DNA of 64,000 nucleotides, from positions 3,353,001-3,417,000 of the forward strand of contig JAUIMM010000566.1 of the NCBI GenBank assembly GCA_031769625.1. Reading direction: 5' to 3'. Position numbers and translations under genes: made by a program. The stretch's first letter is position 1. Every line of letters starts with the position of its first letter. Positions 1 through 10,984 of this stretch are shown piece by piece. Under the pieces are notes generated by a model. The model saw nothing but the letters and a program-made list of their open reading frames with translations. It was not told the origin of the DNA and ran no database searches. The DNA comes from Taudactylus pleione (lineage: Eukaryota; Chordata; Amphibia; Anura; Myobatrachidae).

Positions 1-930
1 GGAGTTATTCAATTACTGACCCCGATATGCCCACGACTAGCCCCGATGGTGCACTTGACGTGAATTTCTGCTCGAACCCTCCTGAGGTGCGAACAGAAAT
101 CTGTGTTAACTAATGCTTCTGGGACTAGTCGCGGGTTTACCGCAGAAGGCATTTGCATAGCTCCAGACACTTAACCCATGAGCTAAAACATCTGTGGTTA
201 AACCTGCGGCCGCGGCTAACTAAATCTGCCCCATAGAGCCTTAAACTGGGGATAATTCAAATCAGGCAAAATAAAATCTTATACAATATGAACAGGTGTT
301 GTGAAACATGAATATGTTGCAGCTATATAACAAAAAAGCAGAGTAATTATAATAACAATGGAAGAAGTTATCATATAATACTACAATCACAGTGATGATG
401 AGATGATTACACTTTCAACTTATACTGGTACTGTAGGCAGATTAGAACACTGACCAATCATTTAAAACCTGTAAAACAAAAAAAAATGTTTTTGAACTAC
501 TATTGAAGTAGCTAAGATTGTATCTTAAATGAGGGAAGATAACCCAATATCGTTTTCATTTTGCATTTCAAATCTTCAATTAAAATTCTTTAAACAAGAT
601 CTGGAGATGCCTTATTGCAGATGAAATCTGGAGACGCGGGCTGGAGACACTAAAGTGCTTAAGTTATCTGAATCATGGGACAAATGAAAGCTGACAGATC
701 AGTCTCACAAGGCCTAGTTCAGTAATACTGTTTGATCAAACGCTTCAGTCCCACGTAGGGCCAAATTGAACTAATGGCTGTTATCTCCAAAGACCCTGCT
801 TTTCTGAAAGGAAAAATCCTTGCTGTGATTTTCAATTTTTTTCTTCTAAACTATTTCTTAAGTGAGGTCTTTAACGTAGCAGCGCAAGAGTTGTGATACT
901 ACTTTAAGAATCACTGCTAGGCTGTGCCTT
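1..930. other. No gene seen; AT-rich intergenic DNA
   Basis: Only short chance reading frames are present. The first 235 bases are richer in GC (a gcggccgc motif near 206) and contain attcaatt close to the left edge, like the inner part of the terminal repeats at 1229 and 2036. This may be the remainder of a cut-off MITE, but no partner end is visible. From about 240 to 930 I see no repeat or gene signal. Confidence 0.4.
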
Positions 931-1167
931 AAAATGTGTACCCATGATATGCACACTCCCACGGGTCGTTAGCAACATCGCCTGTCCTCCCTACTGCAGG
1001 GCCGACAGGGGATGTCACTGACAACGTCATGCTGCAGAATGCAGCAAGACGCGTCCCTCCTCGTCGGATCAAGCATCAGCAAATGTGTATGCAATTTCCG
1101 CATGCCGGGACGCATCACCGGCGATATATCACGCTGGGTACACTCGGTTGACGTCTACCCAGCTTTA
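931..1167. mobile_element. Degraded TA-type MITE (gctgggtacac family)
   Basis: Aligns by eye to the inner and right part of the better copy at 6353-6664. Shared are the gtgtaccca core, the 'gatgcacactcccacgggtc' block (with changes), and a right end reading tctacccagcttta. The left terminal repeat is missing or unrecognisable, so this copy is probably 5'-truncated. Related copies lie at 4709, 6353, 59252, 59625, 62144 and 63267. Confidence 0.55.
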
Positions 1168-1228
1168 GCTTTGGGAATGGAGCAGTTGAGTAGAATTGAT
1201 CCATCAACCGTCAATGATCTACAATTAA

Positions 1229-1476
1229 GGGCCGTATTCAATTAGCCGCAAAAACGGCAAAATTTTCGCCCCCCCAAAAAAAAACGAAAACGGCAAACAG
1301 GCGAAAATGGAGAAAGAAAACTGGAGAAAAGTTTTATCAATCCCAGACCAGTAGAAAAAAAATACAAAATCCCTATTTCTGTCTAAAAATGTGGGGAATC
1401 TTTCAGAACCCTTTGGACACCTCCCCTAATAATAAATTACACTAAAAGAATTTCGCTGCTCATTGAATACAGCCCC
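1229..1476. mobile_element. MITE with attcaatt terminal inverted repeats
   Basis: Left end gggccgtattcaatta and right end attgaatacagcccc form a 15-16 bp inverted repeat. The interior is low-complexity (runs of C and A) with no coding potential. Flanks are taa and att, so no clean target duplication is visible. The same terminal motif delimits the larger element at 2036-2901, and a related one delimits 33579-33948. Confidence 0.7.
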
Positions 1477-1621
1477 ATTACCAAATTTCAACACGGGGGG
1501 GTCTTCTAAATATAATGCATATGCACAAAAGACTGAACATAAAGCGACTATGTATTGCACGTGGTAAAAAAATCTCTATTGTTTTGAATATACCCTTCTG
1601 CAATTTTTATCAAATATATTG

Positions 1622-1652
<31 letters not shown>

Positions 1653-1661
1653 GTTATTGTT
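1622..1661. repeat. (ATT)n microsatellite, LINE tail
   Basis: About thirteen ATT units with one interruption. It lies where the minus-strand LINE that follows would end, so it is most simply the A/T-rich 3' tail of that LINE. Confidence 0.85.
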
Positions 1662-2035
1662 AATATCTTTGATTTGTAAGGTGGCACATATGGTCTTAAG
1701 CGCTGTACATAGGGGGTGAACAGAAAAACAGTAAACAGCATTAGACAATGCACACACAACAATGAATAACACTTCATTACACAATACAAAGTTATCCAAT
1801 GACCAGGCAACAACAAATTGACTGAATATAAACAGAACAAAAGAATTGCAGATCCAGCTACTTACAAGACAGTGAGCATCAGTGATACAGTAGTATTAGG
1901 GTGGTGCTCAGGAAAATGGGCTTGAGAAACAGCAAGATTGGGGTACAATGTTAGAAAGAAAGCACAAGGGAATAGGGGCCTGTTTGTGGGAGGTTATATA
2001 GAGGGCCGGGGTAGACACAAATAGTGCGGCACTAT

Positions 2036-2901
2036 GGGCCGTATTCAATTAGCGTCGAAAAGTCGGAATCCGCGAAAAAGTATCGAGGATGACATAATTT
2101 CGCCAGGCGGAAACTTTTTGCCGTATCCAATTGCAAATACTTTTCGCACATGCGAAAAGTCAATGTAATATGCAAAAAAGTTTTGCCTATGAATAGCAGG
2201 CGGAAAAAAGTGCAACTTGCGGTTTTTGGGTGCAAAGGTGCGGAAACCACTCTGCACCCTTGGGACAGCCCCCCAAAGGATACCTGTGTAAAAAACTAAA
2301 AAACTAAAAGAGAAGAGAGGAACAACCCAAAAAAAGACTGAAAATGGGGTCAAAATAGTACTAAGTGGGAGTACACATATAAAAAGTAGCGAAAGAGACT
2401 TTTGGGGGGTCTGCAAGTATGGGGTAGCTGTTTGTTTGATTGCAGATGGTTGCTGAAGGTGCGTTTTTGACGTCACTTAAACGAATTTAAACCATGCTTG
2501 CACCCATTTTCAATACCCCAAATTTGATAGGACTACTTATTTTCACGAAAAAATACCGCTTAATGCTATTCTTCACCACTTGTGCAAAGACACTATATAG
2601 AGGCAAATTAAAGCACTAAGGTATCCCAAATAGCTTCAGGGGGGCTATTAGGGGACATCTATACTGATCTCCAATTTTAGTGCATCCTTTGGGGGGTGTT
2701 AGGCTGATTTCCCAATCTTTGACAGCACTTTTCACCTGTTTGAGTTTCGCCGGCCCGCGTTTTCGTCGAGTATTTTGGAATTGAATACAGCGAATAGCGG
2801 GGGCGCGCACGAAAAGTTTTTGCGTCCAAAACACGCGATGTAGGCGGAAAGTCCAGCAGGCGGAAAAGTATTGCAGGTGCGAAACTAACTGAATACGGCC
2901 C
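2036..2901. mobile_element. MITE, 866 bp, nested in LINE
   Basis: Left end gggccgtattcaattagcg and right end ctgaatacggccc are inverted repeats. The element sits inside the antisense L2 LINE, with LINE-like sequence on both sides, so it inserted later. Flanks read tat and taa, only partly matching a 3-bp duplication. Small reading frames inside show no family motif. Same terminal family as 1229-1476 but over three times longer. Confidence 0.75.
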
Positions 2902-3385
2902 TAAGTAGGGAGTAGAGGTGGGATCAAAGGCAGAGAGGTTAGGAGGCTGAAATAAAGAGATGAGTTTTGAGTTTTTGATACCTTGGAAATTAGTTGTTAA
3001 TCTAATAGGATGGTATAGTGTATTCTACAGTTCAGGAGCAGCACAGGTAAAACTTGGGAGACGGAAGTAAGAAGAGGTGATCAGTGTGGTATTGAGGCAG
3101 TAGTCATTGGCAGAGTTTAGAGTGTGGGAGTGTAGATAGAAATGAGGTGGGAGATGTAGGGGGAGTGTAGTGGCTAAGGGCTTTCTAAGTCTGGGCATGG
3201 GGTTTGAACTTGATTCTATAGGAGACAGGGAGCCAGTGTAGTGATTGGTCAGCTGAGGCAGAGTAGGGAGAGAGGATAAGCCAAGCAGCGCCATTCAGGG
3301 TAGAATGAAGAGGGGCAAGGTGGGACTTGGAAAGGCCAGTGAATAGAAGGTTACAATAATTGGGGATGCCCTGTGACATTGAATG

Positions 3386-4708
3386 TATGTCTGGGAGGCT
3401 GCGTCTGGATCAAATGGCAAATCGCCGTGGCTCCCCTCGACCTTGGGCGACAGCAACAGCCGCTAATAACAATGACTGACACAAAGGGGAGATGTGTGTC
3501 TCAACTGCTGCAAATCATTACTGTAAGTGGGTGCAGTCAGTAACACTGTATAAGGAATCATTTATTCACAGTCAGAGATCTGTGTCATTGGAGTGTCATG
3601 CTGCAAAAAGATATTGAAGGCCATGTAAATGGCACTAAGGTCTGTGGCATTGGGAATGTGCTAATAGCTATGGAGTACAGAAAGAAGGTAATATTCACCT
3701 GATTCTGCATTTAGCAGTGACATTTCTCGTCTTCCATGGGAGGCATTTGGCCTTAAATGTTCCATGTTGCGTTTCTGTTCCAGTTTTTGTTCTATACGGA
3801 TTTCCAAGTCTTACAAAAATATGGCCCAATCTCACAATATGAATAAAAGTGAAACTATCAAGAAGTCCTCTTCTCAGTCTGCCAATCAAAAGCATTTTCT
3901 CACACCGTCGGATTGTAATTGGTTGGCTTTGAAGGAATGTCTTGTGACTCCTGGCTTCATGATTTCTCATTGGCCGTTTGTAATGTGTGGGTAGATGGGC
4001 AGATCATTTTTTGTTAGATTTTTCAGGAATGAATGAATCAAATATGATCCATAGTATACTTAGTAATCTGGAGGATTTAGATACTCATCAGATGATTCTA
4101 GAATTGTGCATGTGTTTGCTTATTCCTTAGATAGTGTAATGATCTTGGGGATTATACGAGAATCACTGGTCAATATCTTTTAATTACCCACTTCCCAATG
4201 GTCATGTATGTCTGGAAGAGCCCCAGTGTTTTTTTTTGCTGCCAAATGTTTTTGGACCTCCACTCTGATAGAGCCATTGGCTCTGCTCTGATCAACCTGG
4301 GGCTGATTTTATTAAGACAGGAGGTTACAATTTATGTGGCACGGTGCACCCCATTTATATTTGGAAACTAACACGGGTCATCTAGCACAACAGCCACTCG
4401 AGGATTTACAGGATTCACATTCTTTTTATTTATATTACATCATACTGTAAATGGGGACTGGCAAAGCAAAGCCTGTTTCATTTTGAAACTCCATTCTCAC
4501 TCATTACAGTTTTGTCCATATCTACTATGGTACAAACAGCACTGGGGTTTGTATAAGTGGCATTTTCTGTCCTGAGAGGTCAGTACCTGTTACCATATGA
4601 GCACATTTATTCCCAGACACATATTAATCAGCTCATCATAATAGGTTGCTGTTGTTCTCAACTTTTTCTATTGACAAAGAAATCTGAACTGGTCAAATAT
4701 AGGGACTA
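3386..4708. other. No recognisable feature
   Basis: Intergenic DNA of mixed composition. Short reading frames (for example plus 3764-3994 and minus 3695-3970) overlap each other on opposite strands and show no domain motif. I see no tandem repeat or terminal inverted repeat. Confidence 0.4.
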
Positions 4709-4840
4709 ATGCTGGGTACACACTGTACGATATATCGTTCGTACAGTCGACAAACAATTTATCGTTCAGTGCATGTGCGGGTGTGTACATACGATATATC
4801 TGTGAACAACGTGTTGAATATTGGACGCATAATAGTGCAT
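4709..4840. mobile_element. Left-end fragment of TA-type MITE
   Basis: Begins with atgctgggtacacac, the terminal motif of the family at 6353, 59625 and 63267, followed by cgatatatcg-type internal motifs. The matching right end is absent. The neighbouring MITE starts at 4843, so it either truncated or followed this fragment. Confidence 0.6.
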
Positions 4841-4842
4841 TA

Positions 4843-5180
4843 AGGTGCGTATCCATTAGGCGATAGAGGAACTACAGTACGATTACAAAATTGTAATCGT
4901 ACAGTCGTTCCTCATCCTGTAATGTGCCTTCACGGAACGATATGTCATTCAGTGCAGGCACCTTCCCTCATCCCCGAACATGCACAATCTGACGTTATCG
5001 GCAGATTGAACGACATGTTCAAGCGGTGACTGATGTCGAAAACGACCAGCGGGAGCGCGCATTGCTGGTCGTTTTCAACATTTTAATGCCCGATTTGTGA
5101 AAGATTAATGAGCAATTGAACGATAACTATGTCGTTATAGTTCAATCGCTCATTTTAATCACCTAGTGGATACGCACATT
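4843..5180. mobile_element. TA-type MITE (ggtgcgta family)
   Basis: Terminal repeats aaggtgcgtatccattaggc and the inverse of gcctagtggatacgcacatt-type sequence pair, with TA at both flanks (4841-4842 and 5181-5182). Internal hairpins include cgattacaaaattgtaatcg and aacgaccagcgggagcgcgc. A close relative is at 27932-28268, with the same internal hairpins in the same order. Confidence 0.75.
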
Positions 5181-5182
5181 TA

Positions 5183-5466
5183 GACATATTCCTTTGGCAG
5201 GCAAGTAAGTTTTCAGCCTATTTTTAATAATCTCAGGAAAGGGGGCATCTCGGACTGTGCTAGGAAGAGCGTTCCAAAGACTGGGAGCTGCACAGTCTAA
5301 AGCTAAGGGCCAACGGGATTTCAGGTACAGTCTAGGTACTGCTGCTAATAGTCTTTCTCCAGCAGAGAGTAGGGTGCGAGTGGGTGCTTCAAAATCAATA
5401 AGCTTCATAGAGATTCCCCATGTTACAAGCAACCAAAGTAGAGAAGATAGGATATGTATCATGTGA
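5183..5466 (-). mobile_element. LINE ORF2 C-terminal fragment
   Basis: Minus-strand reading gives LDCAAPSLWNALP and then a basic NRLKTYLPA-like stretch, the conserved C-terminal end of ORF2 in L2/CR1/Rex1-type LINEs. Only about 95 codons are present and the reverse transcriptase core is absent. A 5'-truncated insertion whose 3' end touches the MITE at 4843-5180. Confidence 0.75.
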
Positions 5467-6352
5467 ATATGTCTAAACTAGGCTGCTGCATTTTGCATGA
5501 AGTCAAATTAAAACGTGGCAATAAAATTGCAAATTTAAAAAAAAAAAGCTGTAAATTTACAGTATAACTGTTCAACATTTTCTTAATTTGAAATAAATTA
5601 TATGTCCTCTTTAAATGAGAAATAGTTAATAAACTGCATTACCCTAAATGCCATTAACCATTCTGATGCTAGAAAATAAAGGCTGAAGTCTCCCCATGAG
5701 ATTATTAATAAGAACATGTGTAGTTTATCGCCTATTACACCATCTCCTGTCAGCCCTGTAACTTGAATTTCCACCAGGGTGATTAATTGTCTGAAGGCAT
5801 TGAGAAATAGCAGAGAACAAGGCACGTAGCCTGTCAAGGGCTGATTAAGATGTGTTGGTAAATATGATTAATAAGGCTGAACGGGTGGGGTGCGCAGTAA
5901 ACAAGGAATAACCAGATGGCAAATGGTTTCCCTACGAACCGTGAAAAATAGTTTGAGGAAAATAATTTCCATTATATGGAGAGGAGAGACTGTATCAGAT
6001 CCTGGGAGAGAAGTGAAGCAACTCTATCCAAACCGCAACTACAAGAGCTCGGTGGAGAGATGTGAATCTATCCTGCTGGGTGGGGAATCCTGTGACAGAA
6101 ACACAACGATGTGCCAACTCTGGGGCTGCCATTCTTCATAGTTGAAAGAACTCAGAGTCAGAACAGGGTTACAAAGCGGCAATCATTGAAATCCATTTTT
6201 TTTTGTTACATAGAATAAAAATGAAAGGGTTAACTCCAGATAAATGACCCACATCTATTACCCCACCCTTATCTAGCATAACTGTACCAGGGACTGTAAG
6301 AACTCTTTTCCTGGCATTTAAATGAAATAAAACTCAGACTGTGCTACTTTAT
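5467..6352. other. Non-repetitive DNA; possible conserved noncoding stretch
   Basis: No gene or transposon motif. The block at about 5640-5880 has a texture often seen in vertebrate conserved noncoding elements: AT-rich but not simple, with gattaatt and attaataa homeodomain-like cores and no repeats. This is inference from composition only; conservation cannot be judged from one sequence. Confidence 0.3.
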
Positions 6353-6664
6353 AGCTGGGTTCACACTAGACGATATCTTGAGCTATTTGGCCGATTGTGA
6401 CACATCGGAACGACAAATCGTTCAAATCGTCAAGTGTGTACCCACTATCGCAATGCCGATGCACGCTCCCGCGGGTCATCCCTCGCATACTCAGATCTAT
6501 TGTACATGCAGAAAGATCAGAGGATGTTGCTAGCGATGCCATGCTGACAAATGCAGCCTGGCCCCCGCTAGTGTGTATGCATTTGCCTATGCCGGCAAAC
6601 CCACCAGGTCCGTTGCACACGATAAATCGGCTGGGTACACATCGTCTAATGTGTACCCAGCTTA
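6353..6664. mobile_element. TA-type MITE (gctgggtacac family)
   Basis: Left agctgggttcacactagacg and right cgtctaatgtgtacccagct are near-perfect inverted repeats of about 20 bp. Both flanks read TA, as expected for Tc1/mariner-type insertion. The interior has no coding content. This is the most complete copy of the subfamily that also gave 931-1167. Confidence 0.8.
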
Positions 6665-6790
6665 TGTCAGTGTTTAAAACATGTGCTGAGCTGTGGCTGT
6701 CAGGCATCTTTTAAATTGTTTTTCACATTTTTTATTAAAAGAACTTGCATTCTGATTTCAGTTTTTGTTTGCTGGCTGTTTACTTATATT

Positions 6791-7103
6791 CATAGTTGTC
6801 AACTTTCTGGCTGCCCCCTCTGGGAGGGAGCAGCCAGGTCAGTACAGCAGAGGGAGTCCCAAAGGGGCGTGGTGGCGCGATCGCAGCATTGTGGCCACAC
6901 CCCTGCTTTACAATATTAACAGAATTCTAAAGTGGGGGCGTGGCTACGATAACACAGTTCAACAGGAATCGCGTCATTGGCCACCTGGACCGCCCACTTT
7001 AAACGGAAAGTGGGCGGCACCGTGCGGACACGGCGGTGCACACTGAATGTTCTTCTGGGCGGTCAGGGGCTTCCCGGCCATTCCAGGAGAGTAGGCAATT
7101 ATG
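6791..7103. mobile_element. hAT-type MITE (catacttgcctac family)
   Basis: Ends catagttgtcaac and gtaggcaattatg are diverged inverted repeats of the family consensus. Target duplication is cttatatt at 6783-6790 and cttttatt at 7104-7111 (7 of 8). The interior is GC-rich with ggggcgtgg-type motifs. Sister copies with 8-bp duplications are at 25857, 45242 and 46122. Confidence 0.82.
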
Positions 7104-7624
7104 CTTTTATTAAACAAAAAAAACCATTTAACAAATATGTGCACGGCCTTGAAGGGATGCATCTTCCAGCAACATGAACACCCTTGTTTTAGTCAGAGAG
7201 CCTAAAATGTCTTGTCAACAAGCTTCCTTTTATATGTTCAAAGTGTAGTGTATCACCATTTTTGTACAGAACCTCTGGGCCAATAGTTTCTAATTGAGAA
7301 TTTCAGAAAAAAATATTAAATGAAGTAAATTGTGCTTATATAGGTTCAGTTATGTGGTGGTGGACAGGGCTGCACTTCTGTTTGTCCACAGATTTTATGA
7401 CTGGCAGCCACCAGCACTAGTCTAGCCTATCACTTTCACAATAAATAATTTTATTTGGTCCTGACCACCAACCGTGGCACTCCTGCAAGTAACCTGCAGC
7501 ACTCCATGATGCCACCGCACCCAGTTTGAGAACTACTGCCCTCCAATATTCAGTAGAATACTACAGAAATTATACTCAAGTCTGAAAATACCTGACAAAT
7601 GTATTGTAAGGGGATATAAAAGTA
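7104..7624. other. No gene; possible old repeat fragment
   Basis: Mostly AT-rich. The stretch near 7440-7545 (gtggcactcctgcaagtaac, then gtttgagaactact) has the feel of a decayed DNA-transposon end, but no partner end was found. Confidence 0.3.
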
Positions 7625-8432
7625 TATTATTATTATTATTATTATCAGTTATTTATATGGCGCCACAAATGTTCCGCAACGCCTTACAAAGTACATAAAC
7701 AAATTGTAGACAAGCGACTTACAGAACAATTCAATACAGGACCAGGATATGGATAAAATATATTGCTACATTAGCGACCATACCACCCAGATAAGCAACA
7801 GAGCATAAGCAACCAAGTGTTAGGTGCCCTAGTGGTGAGTAAGAATTAGATGAAACTAAAGTAGGGAGAAACACAAGAGGGTAGAGGGCCCTGCTCATAA
7901 GAGCTTACATTCTAAAAGGGTGGGAAAAACAAACAGGTGTGACACAGATGGGGTAGATGGGGAGGAAGGAGCATGTAACAGGGAGTTAGAATGATAGCTG
8001 GAAGGCTTTGATGAAGTAGTGGGTCTTGAGAGCCCGTTTGAAGGATTGCAAAGAGGTGGAGAGTCTGATGGGGAGTGGGAGAGAGTTCCAGAGGTGGGGA
8101 GCAGTGCGGGCAAAATCTTGGAGGCGGGAGTGGGGGGAAGTAATCATCTGGCATGAAAGGCGGCGTACATTCGTTGAACGAAGAGAGCAGAGCAGAGAGT
8201 GAAGGGAGATGAGATCAGGGATGTATATGGGAGAAGATTGGGTGAGGGCTTTGTAAGCAAGCGTGAGAACCTTAAATTGGGTTCTAAAAGGGAAGGGGAG
8301 CCAGTGGAGGGCTTGTAGGAGAGGGGAGGCAGATGTAAAGCATTTGGAGAGGAAGAAAAGACGTGCAGCAGCATTAAGGATAGACTGGAGAGGAGAAAGA
8401 TGGGATTTGGGGAGTCCAGATAGGAGGAGGTT

Positions 8433-8711
8433 TCAGTAGTCCAGTCTGGAGATGACCAGTGAGTGTATGAGGGTTTTAGTAGCATCCTGGGTGAGATAGG
8501 GTCTGATCTTAGAATTATTTTTGAGATGGAAACGACAGGACTGTGAAAGTTTCTGGATATGTGGTTTGAAGGAGAGGGAAGAGTCCAGTATAACACCAAG
8601 ACAACGCACTTTGGGACTAGATGATATAGTTATTCCATCAATTAATAAAGAAATAGTGGGAAGTGAGGTTATGTGGGAGGGGGGGAAGACAATCAGCTCT
8701 GTCTTAGACAT
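8433..8711 (-). pseudogene. L2 LINE ORF2 thumb fragment
   Basis: In the same frame as the upstream palm fragment, separated by nine codons holding one more stop. SKTELIVF, CLGVILDSSLSFKPHIQ and RPYLTQDATKTLIHSLV are characteristic of the region after motif C in L2/CR1 ORF2. It ends at SRLDY followed by TGA where the family has Cys, another single-base nonsense change. The C-terminal region continues in pieces to about 8000. Confidence 0.85.
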
Positions 8712-8738
8712 ATTAAGTTTAAGAAATCACTGGGACAT

Positions 8739-9413
8739 TCAGGAAGAGATAGCAGAGAGACAGTTGGAGATACGAGTGAGAAGAGAGGGGGAGAGCTCAG
8801 GGATGGAAAGGTAAATTTGAGTGTCATCAGCATAGAGATGATAATGGAGGTCAAAAGAGTTGATGAGTTCACCTAGAGAGGAAGTATAGAGGGAGAATAG
8901 GAGAGGTCCAAGAACAGTTCCTTTTGGAACACCTACTGTAAGAGGCTGTGGGGGGGAAGAGGAGTCATGAGAGGAAACTGAGAAAGATCGGTCAGAGAGG
9001 AAAGAGGACAGCCAGGAGAGGGCAGTTTCACATAGATCAAGGGAGTGAAGGATATGCAGCAGGAGAGGCTCCACAGTGTCAAAAGCAGCAGAGAGATCAA
9101 GGAGAATGAGAAGAGACCTTTGGATTTGGCAGCAAGGAGGTTGTGATGACTTTCGTGAGGACAGTTTCAGTGGAGTGGAGAGAACGGAAGCCGGACTGAA
9201 AAGGGTCAAGGGGGGAGAGGGAGGAAAGAAAAGTGGTAAGGTGGTTGTAGACAATCCGCTCAAGGAGTTTGGAGGCAAAAGGGAGGAGAGAGATGGGTCG
9301 GTAGTTAGAAAGAAGGTTAGGATCAAGGGTAGATTTTTTAAGAATGGGGGAGACAAGGGCATGCTTGAATGCAGAAGGAACAGTGCCTGATGAGAGGGAG
9401 ATTCAAGCTTCAA
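8739..9413 (-). pseudogene. L2 LINE reverse transcriptase fragment
   Basis: 225-codon open stretch encoding the palm of a non-LTR reverse transcriptase. Motif A is [12 protein letters not shown] (catalytic Asp at residue 106), [13 protein letters not shown] lies at 161-173, and motif [10 protein letters not shown] at 194-202 keeps both aspartates. The first ~90 residues are partly out of frame: the family's [14 protein letters not shown] reads in another frame near 9160-9215, implying a frameshift. The stop at 8739 is a Trp to TGA change. Three bases-of-codon units later another TGA replaces an expected Arg, and the frame then continues into 8433-8711. So the enzyme would not be made. Confidence 0.88.
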
Positions 9414-10257
9414 GGATCTACAGTAGATCCTATCCTATCCTGAACCTTCTGGAGGTGTCACGCCATCCTATTGATCACAGTGGTTTCCCTCCTCTAGTCT
9501 TCTTAGTATTATGGGTGAGCACAAGTCAATTACACAGACTCTCTAGAAGGTTTAACAATGATTGCATAAATATATTGTCTGACAAGTATATAGGTTAACC
9601 TATTTGTAAGCTGATGTGTGGTTCTCTTGGTGAGACCAGAACCACTCGCAAGGCCTCTGAAACATTAAAAGCTGCCCACCACAAATCTAAAGCTATACAC
9701 ATCAGTATGTGGGCACTAGTCTCCTATTTTCTACGTCTTAGTGGCATCATATGCTGTCCCATTATATCCAGCTGCGGGCTTATTAGTACTGTTCTCTTTA
9801 GCTGGTTGAAAATAAAATGAATGTCAAATATTTCATAAGGTTTAAACAATGATTATTTTATCATATGATTAGAATATTGGGTACTGCTGCCATATTCTGC
9901 ATTATTTTTAAGACATGTTAGGAGAAAGCTTGAAGCAGATTAGGAGTTAATGATGGTAGTGTCTAAATCCCCTTCACGGAGAGGACCCTGACGTCATCGG
10001 TCAGTGTCCAGTGCCATTCCCTACCATCCAAGTGGGCACAGAGGGGGAATATAACGCCCGAAGCGTGGTGAGCGCAGTGAGCCCGCGAGGGGACAACAAA
10101 TTTGTTTAAGTGGGGACAACTTACTTCTTTAGCTGGCCGTCATGGGCATGAACTACACTTCCATCCTCACTCACGTCACTTCCAGGTCCCTAGCAAGAAG
10201 GGGAAATAAGCTCTACCGTTAATGATGGGATATAGGTCCTTACTAACATACAAAAAT
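9414..10257. other. No gene recognised
   Basis: Mixed-composition DNA. A short motif pair near 10052-10094 (cgaagcgtggtgagcgcag, then gagcccgcgagggg) is a local inverted pattern of GC-rich words of unknown origin. No coding frame with family motifs. Confidence 0.35.
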
Positions 10258-10445
10258 TAGAGATGTGCGGGTTTGGTTTTACTCTGTTCTTTTCGACAAA
10301 ATTATCGCAAGTCTGGATTAGTTCGGATTTATTTTATTGGCTATACAAAACACGTGATAGCCGATAGCCAATGAGATGCCGTTTTTGAGATCCGAACATA
10401 CAGTATCCGAGTACAACCGAGTAAAACCGAGCCCGCACATCTCTA
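10258..10445. mobile_element. hAT-type hairpin MITE, 188 bp
   Basis: Left tagagatgtgcgggtttggt and right ctcggttttac-type end (…accgagcccgcacatctcta) are inverted repeats covering about 25 bp. The 8-bp flanks acaaaaat (10250-10257) and ataaaaat (10446-10453) differ at one base, consistent with a hAT target duplication. Same terminal family as 29060-29315 and 43315-43564, both of which have perfect 8-bp duplications. Confidence 0.82.
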
Positions 10446-10984
10446 ATAAAAATACTTATATTGAGTTTTCTTATGGAAACGTGTTCCATGTTTACAAAGA
10501 ATAAAAGTCTTTTCCCAACTCCATAAATCTTAATACTGATTTGCACATGCCATCCTGCAGCTTTTATTAAATATGTTGCAGCATATTTCCAGTTTAAGTA
10601 AGGGGTTGATGCATAGCTGAAGTTATGTCAGTTTGCATATCACACCTTGCATAGATATGCTAGTTTAGGAAACAAGTGCATGCAATGTGTCCAACAAAAT
10701 TTGGACACATCGACCCTTATGACCGAAAAGGCAAAACTTGGGTGGGAAGATTAGGCACAGAGTTAAGGAGGCCCTGATTGGCTGAGTGTAGTCTTGGAGA
10801 TAAAAGAAAGCACCTGATTGACTTTTTTTCTTTTTACATCCCATCGAACTACAGTACATCGGATCAAGCCAGGAACAAAGGGAAATAATAAGTATTACGA
10901 TATGGAAATAATTTATTTTCTTTAATACAAATGGGTGCACTATTCTTATTCTTATAATTATTATGAATAAGGAGGCAGAATATC
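10446..10984. other. No recognisable feature
   Basis: AT-rich DNA with short chance frames. Nothing repetitive or gene-like was found. Confidence 0.35.

Larger units (their letters stand above)
1622..3385 (-). mobile_element. L2-clade LINE, 5'-truncated, split by a MITE
   Basis: Minus-strand reading of 3185-3379 gives SKSHLAPLHSTLNGAAWLI followed by LHWLPVSYRIKFK, the stretch after the reverse transcriptase domain in L2/CR1 LINE ORF2. The minus reading of 3025-3294 continues into the C-terminal tail. The 3' UTR runs to the (ATT)n tail at 1622. The copy is interrupted by the 866-bp MITE at 2036-2901 and its 5' part beyond about 3385 is missing. No intact frame remains, so this is a dead copy. 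Confidence 0.8.
7625..9413 (-). mobile_element. L2-clade LINE, 3' 1.8 kb, antisense
   Basis: Read on the minus strand this is the 3' half of an L2-type LINE: reverse transcriptase, thumb and C-terminal region, a short 3' UTR ending ggcgccatataaataactg, and an (ATA)n tail at 7625-7645. The 5' part is missing beyond about 9413, as is usual for LINE copies. The coding part is decayed by stops but is the best preserved LINE in the window. A 3'-only copy of the same type is at 40165-40698, and a sense copy of a related LINE is at 52140-55776. Confidence 0.9.

Noticed and set aside
6366..6714. Overlapping ~110-codon frames on both strands
   Set aside because: Fall within or across the TA-type MITE 6353-6664; mirror-image frames are expected of an inverted-repeat element.
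8739..9413. Functional reverse transcriptase gene
   Set aside because: Several in-frame stops, an upstream frameshift and 5' truncation show it is a dead LINE copy.
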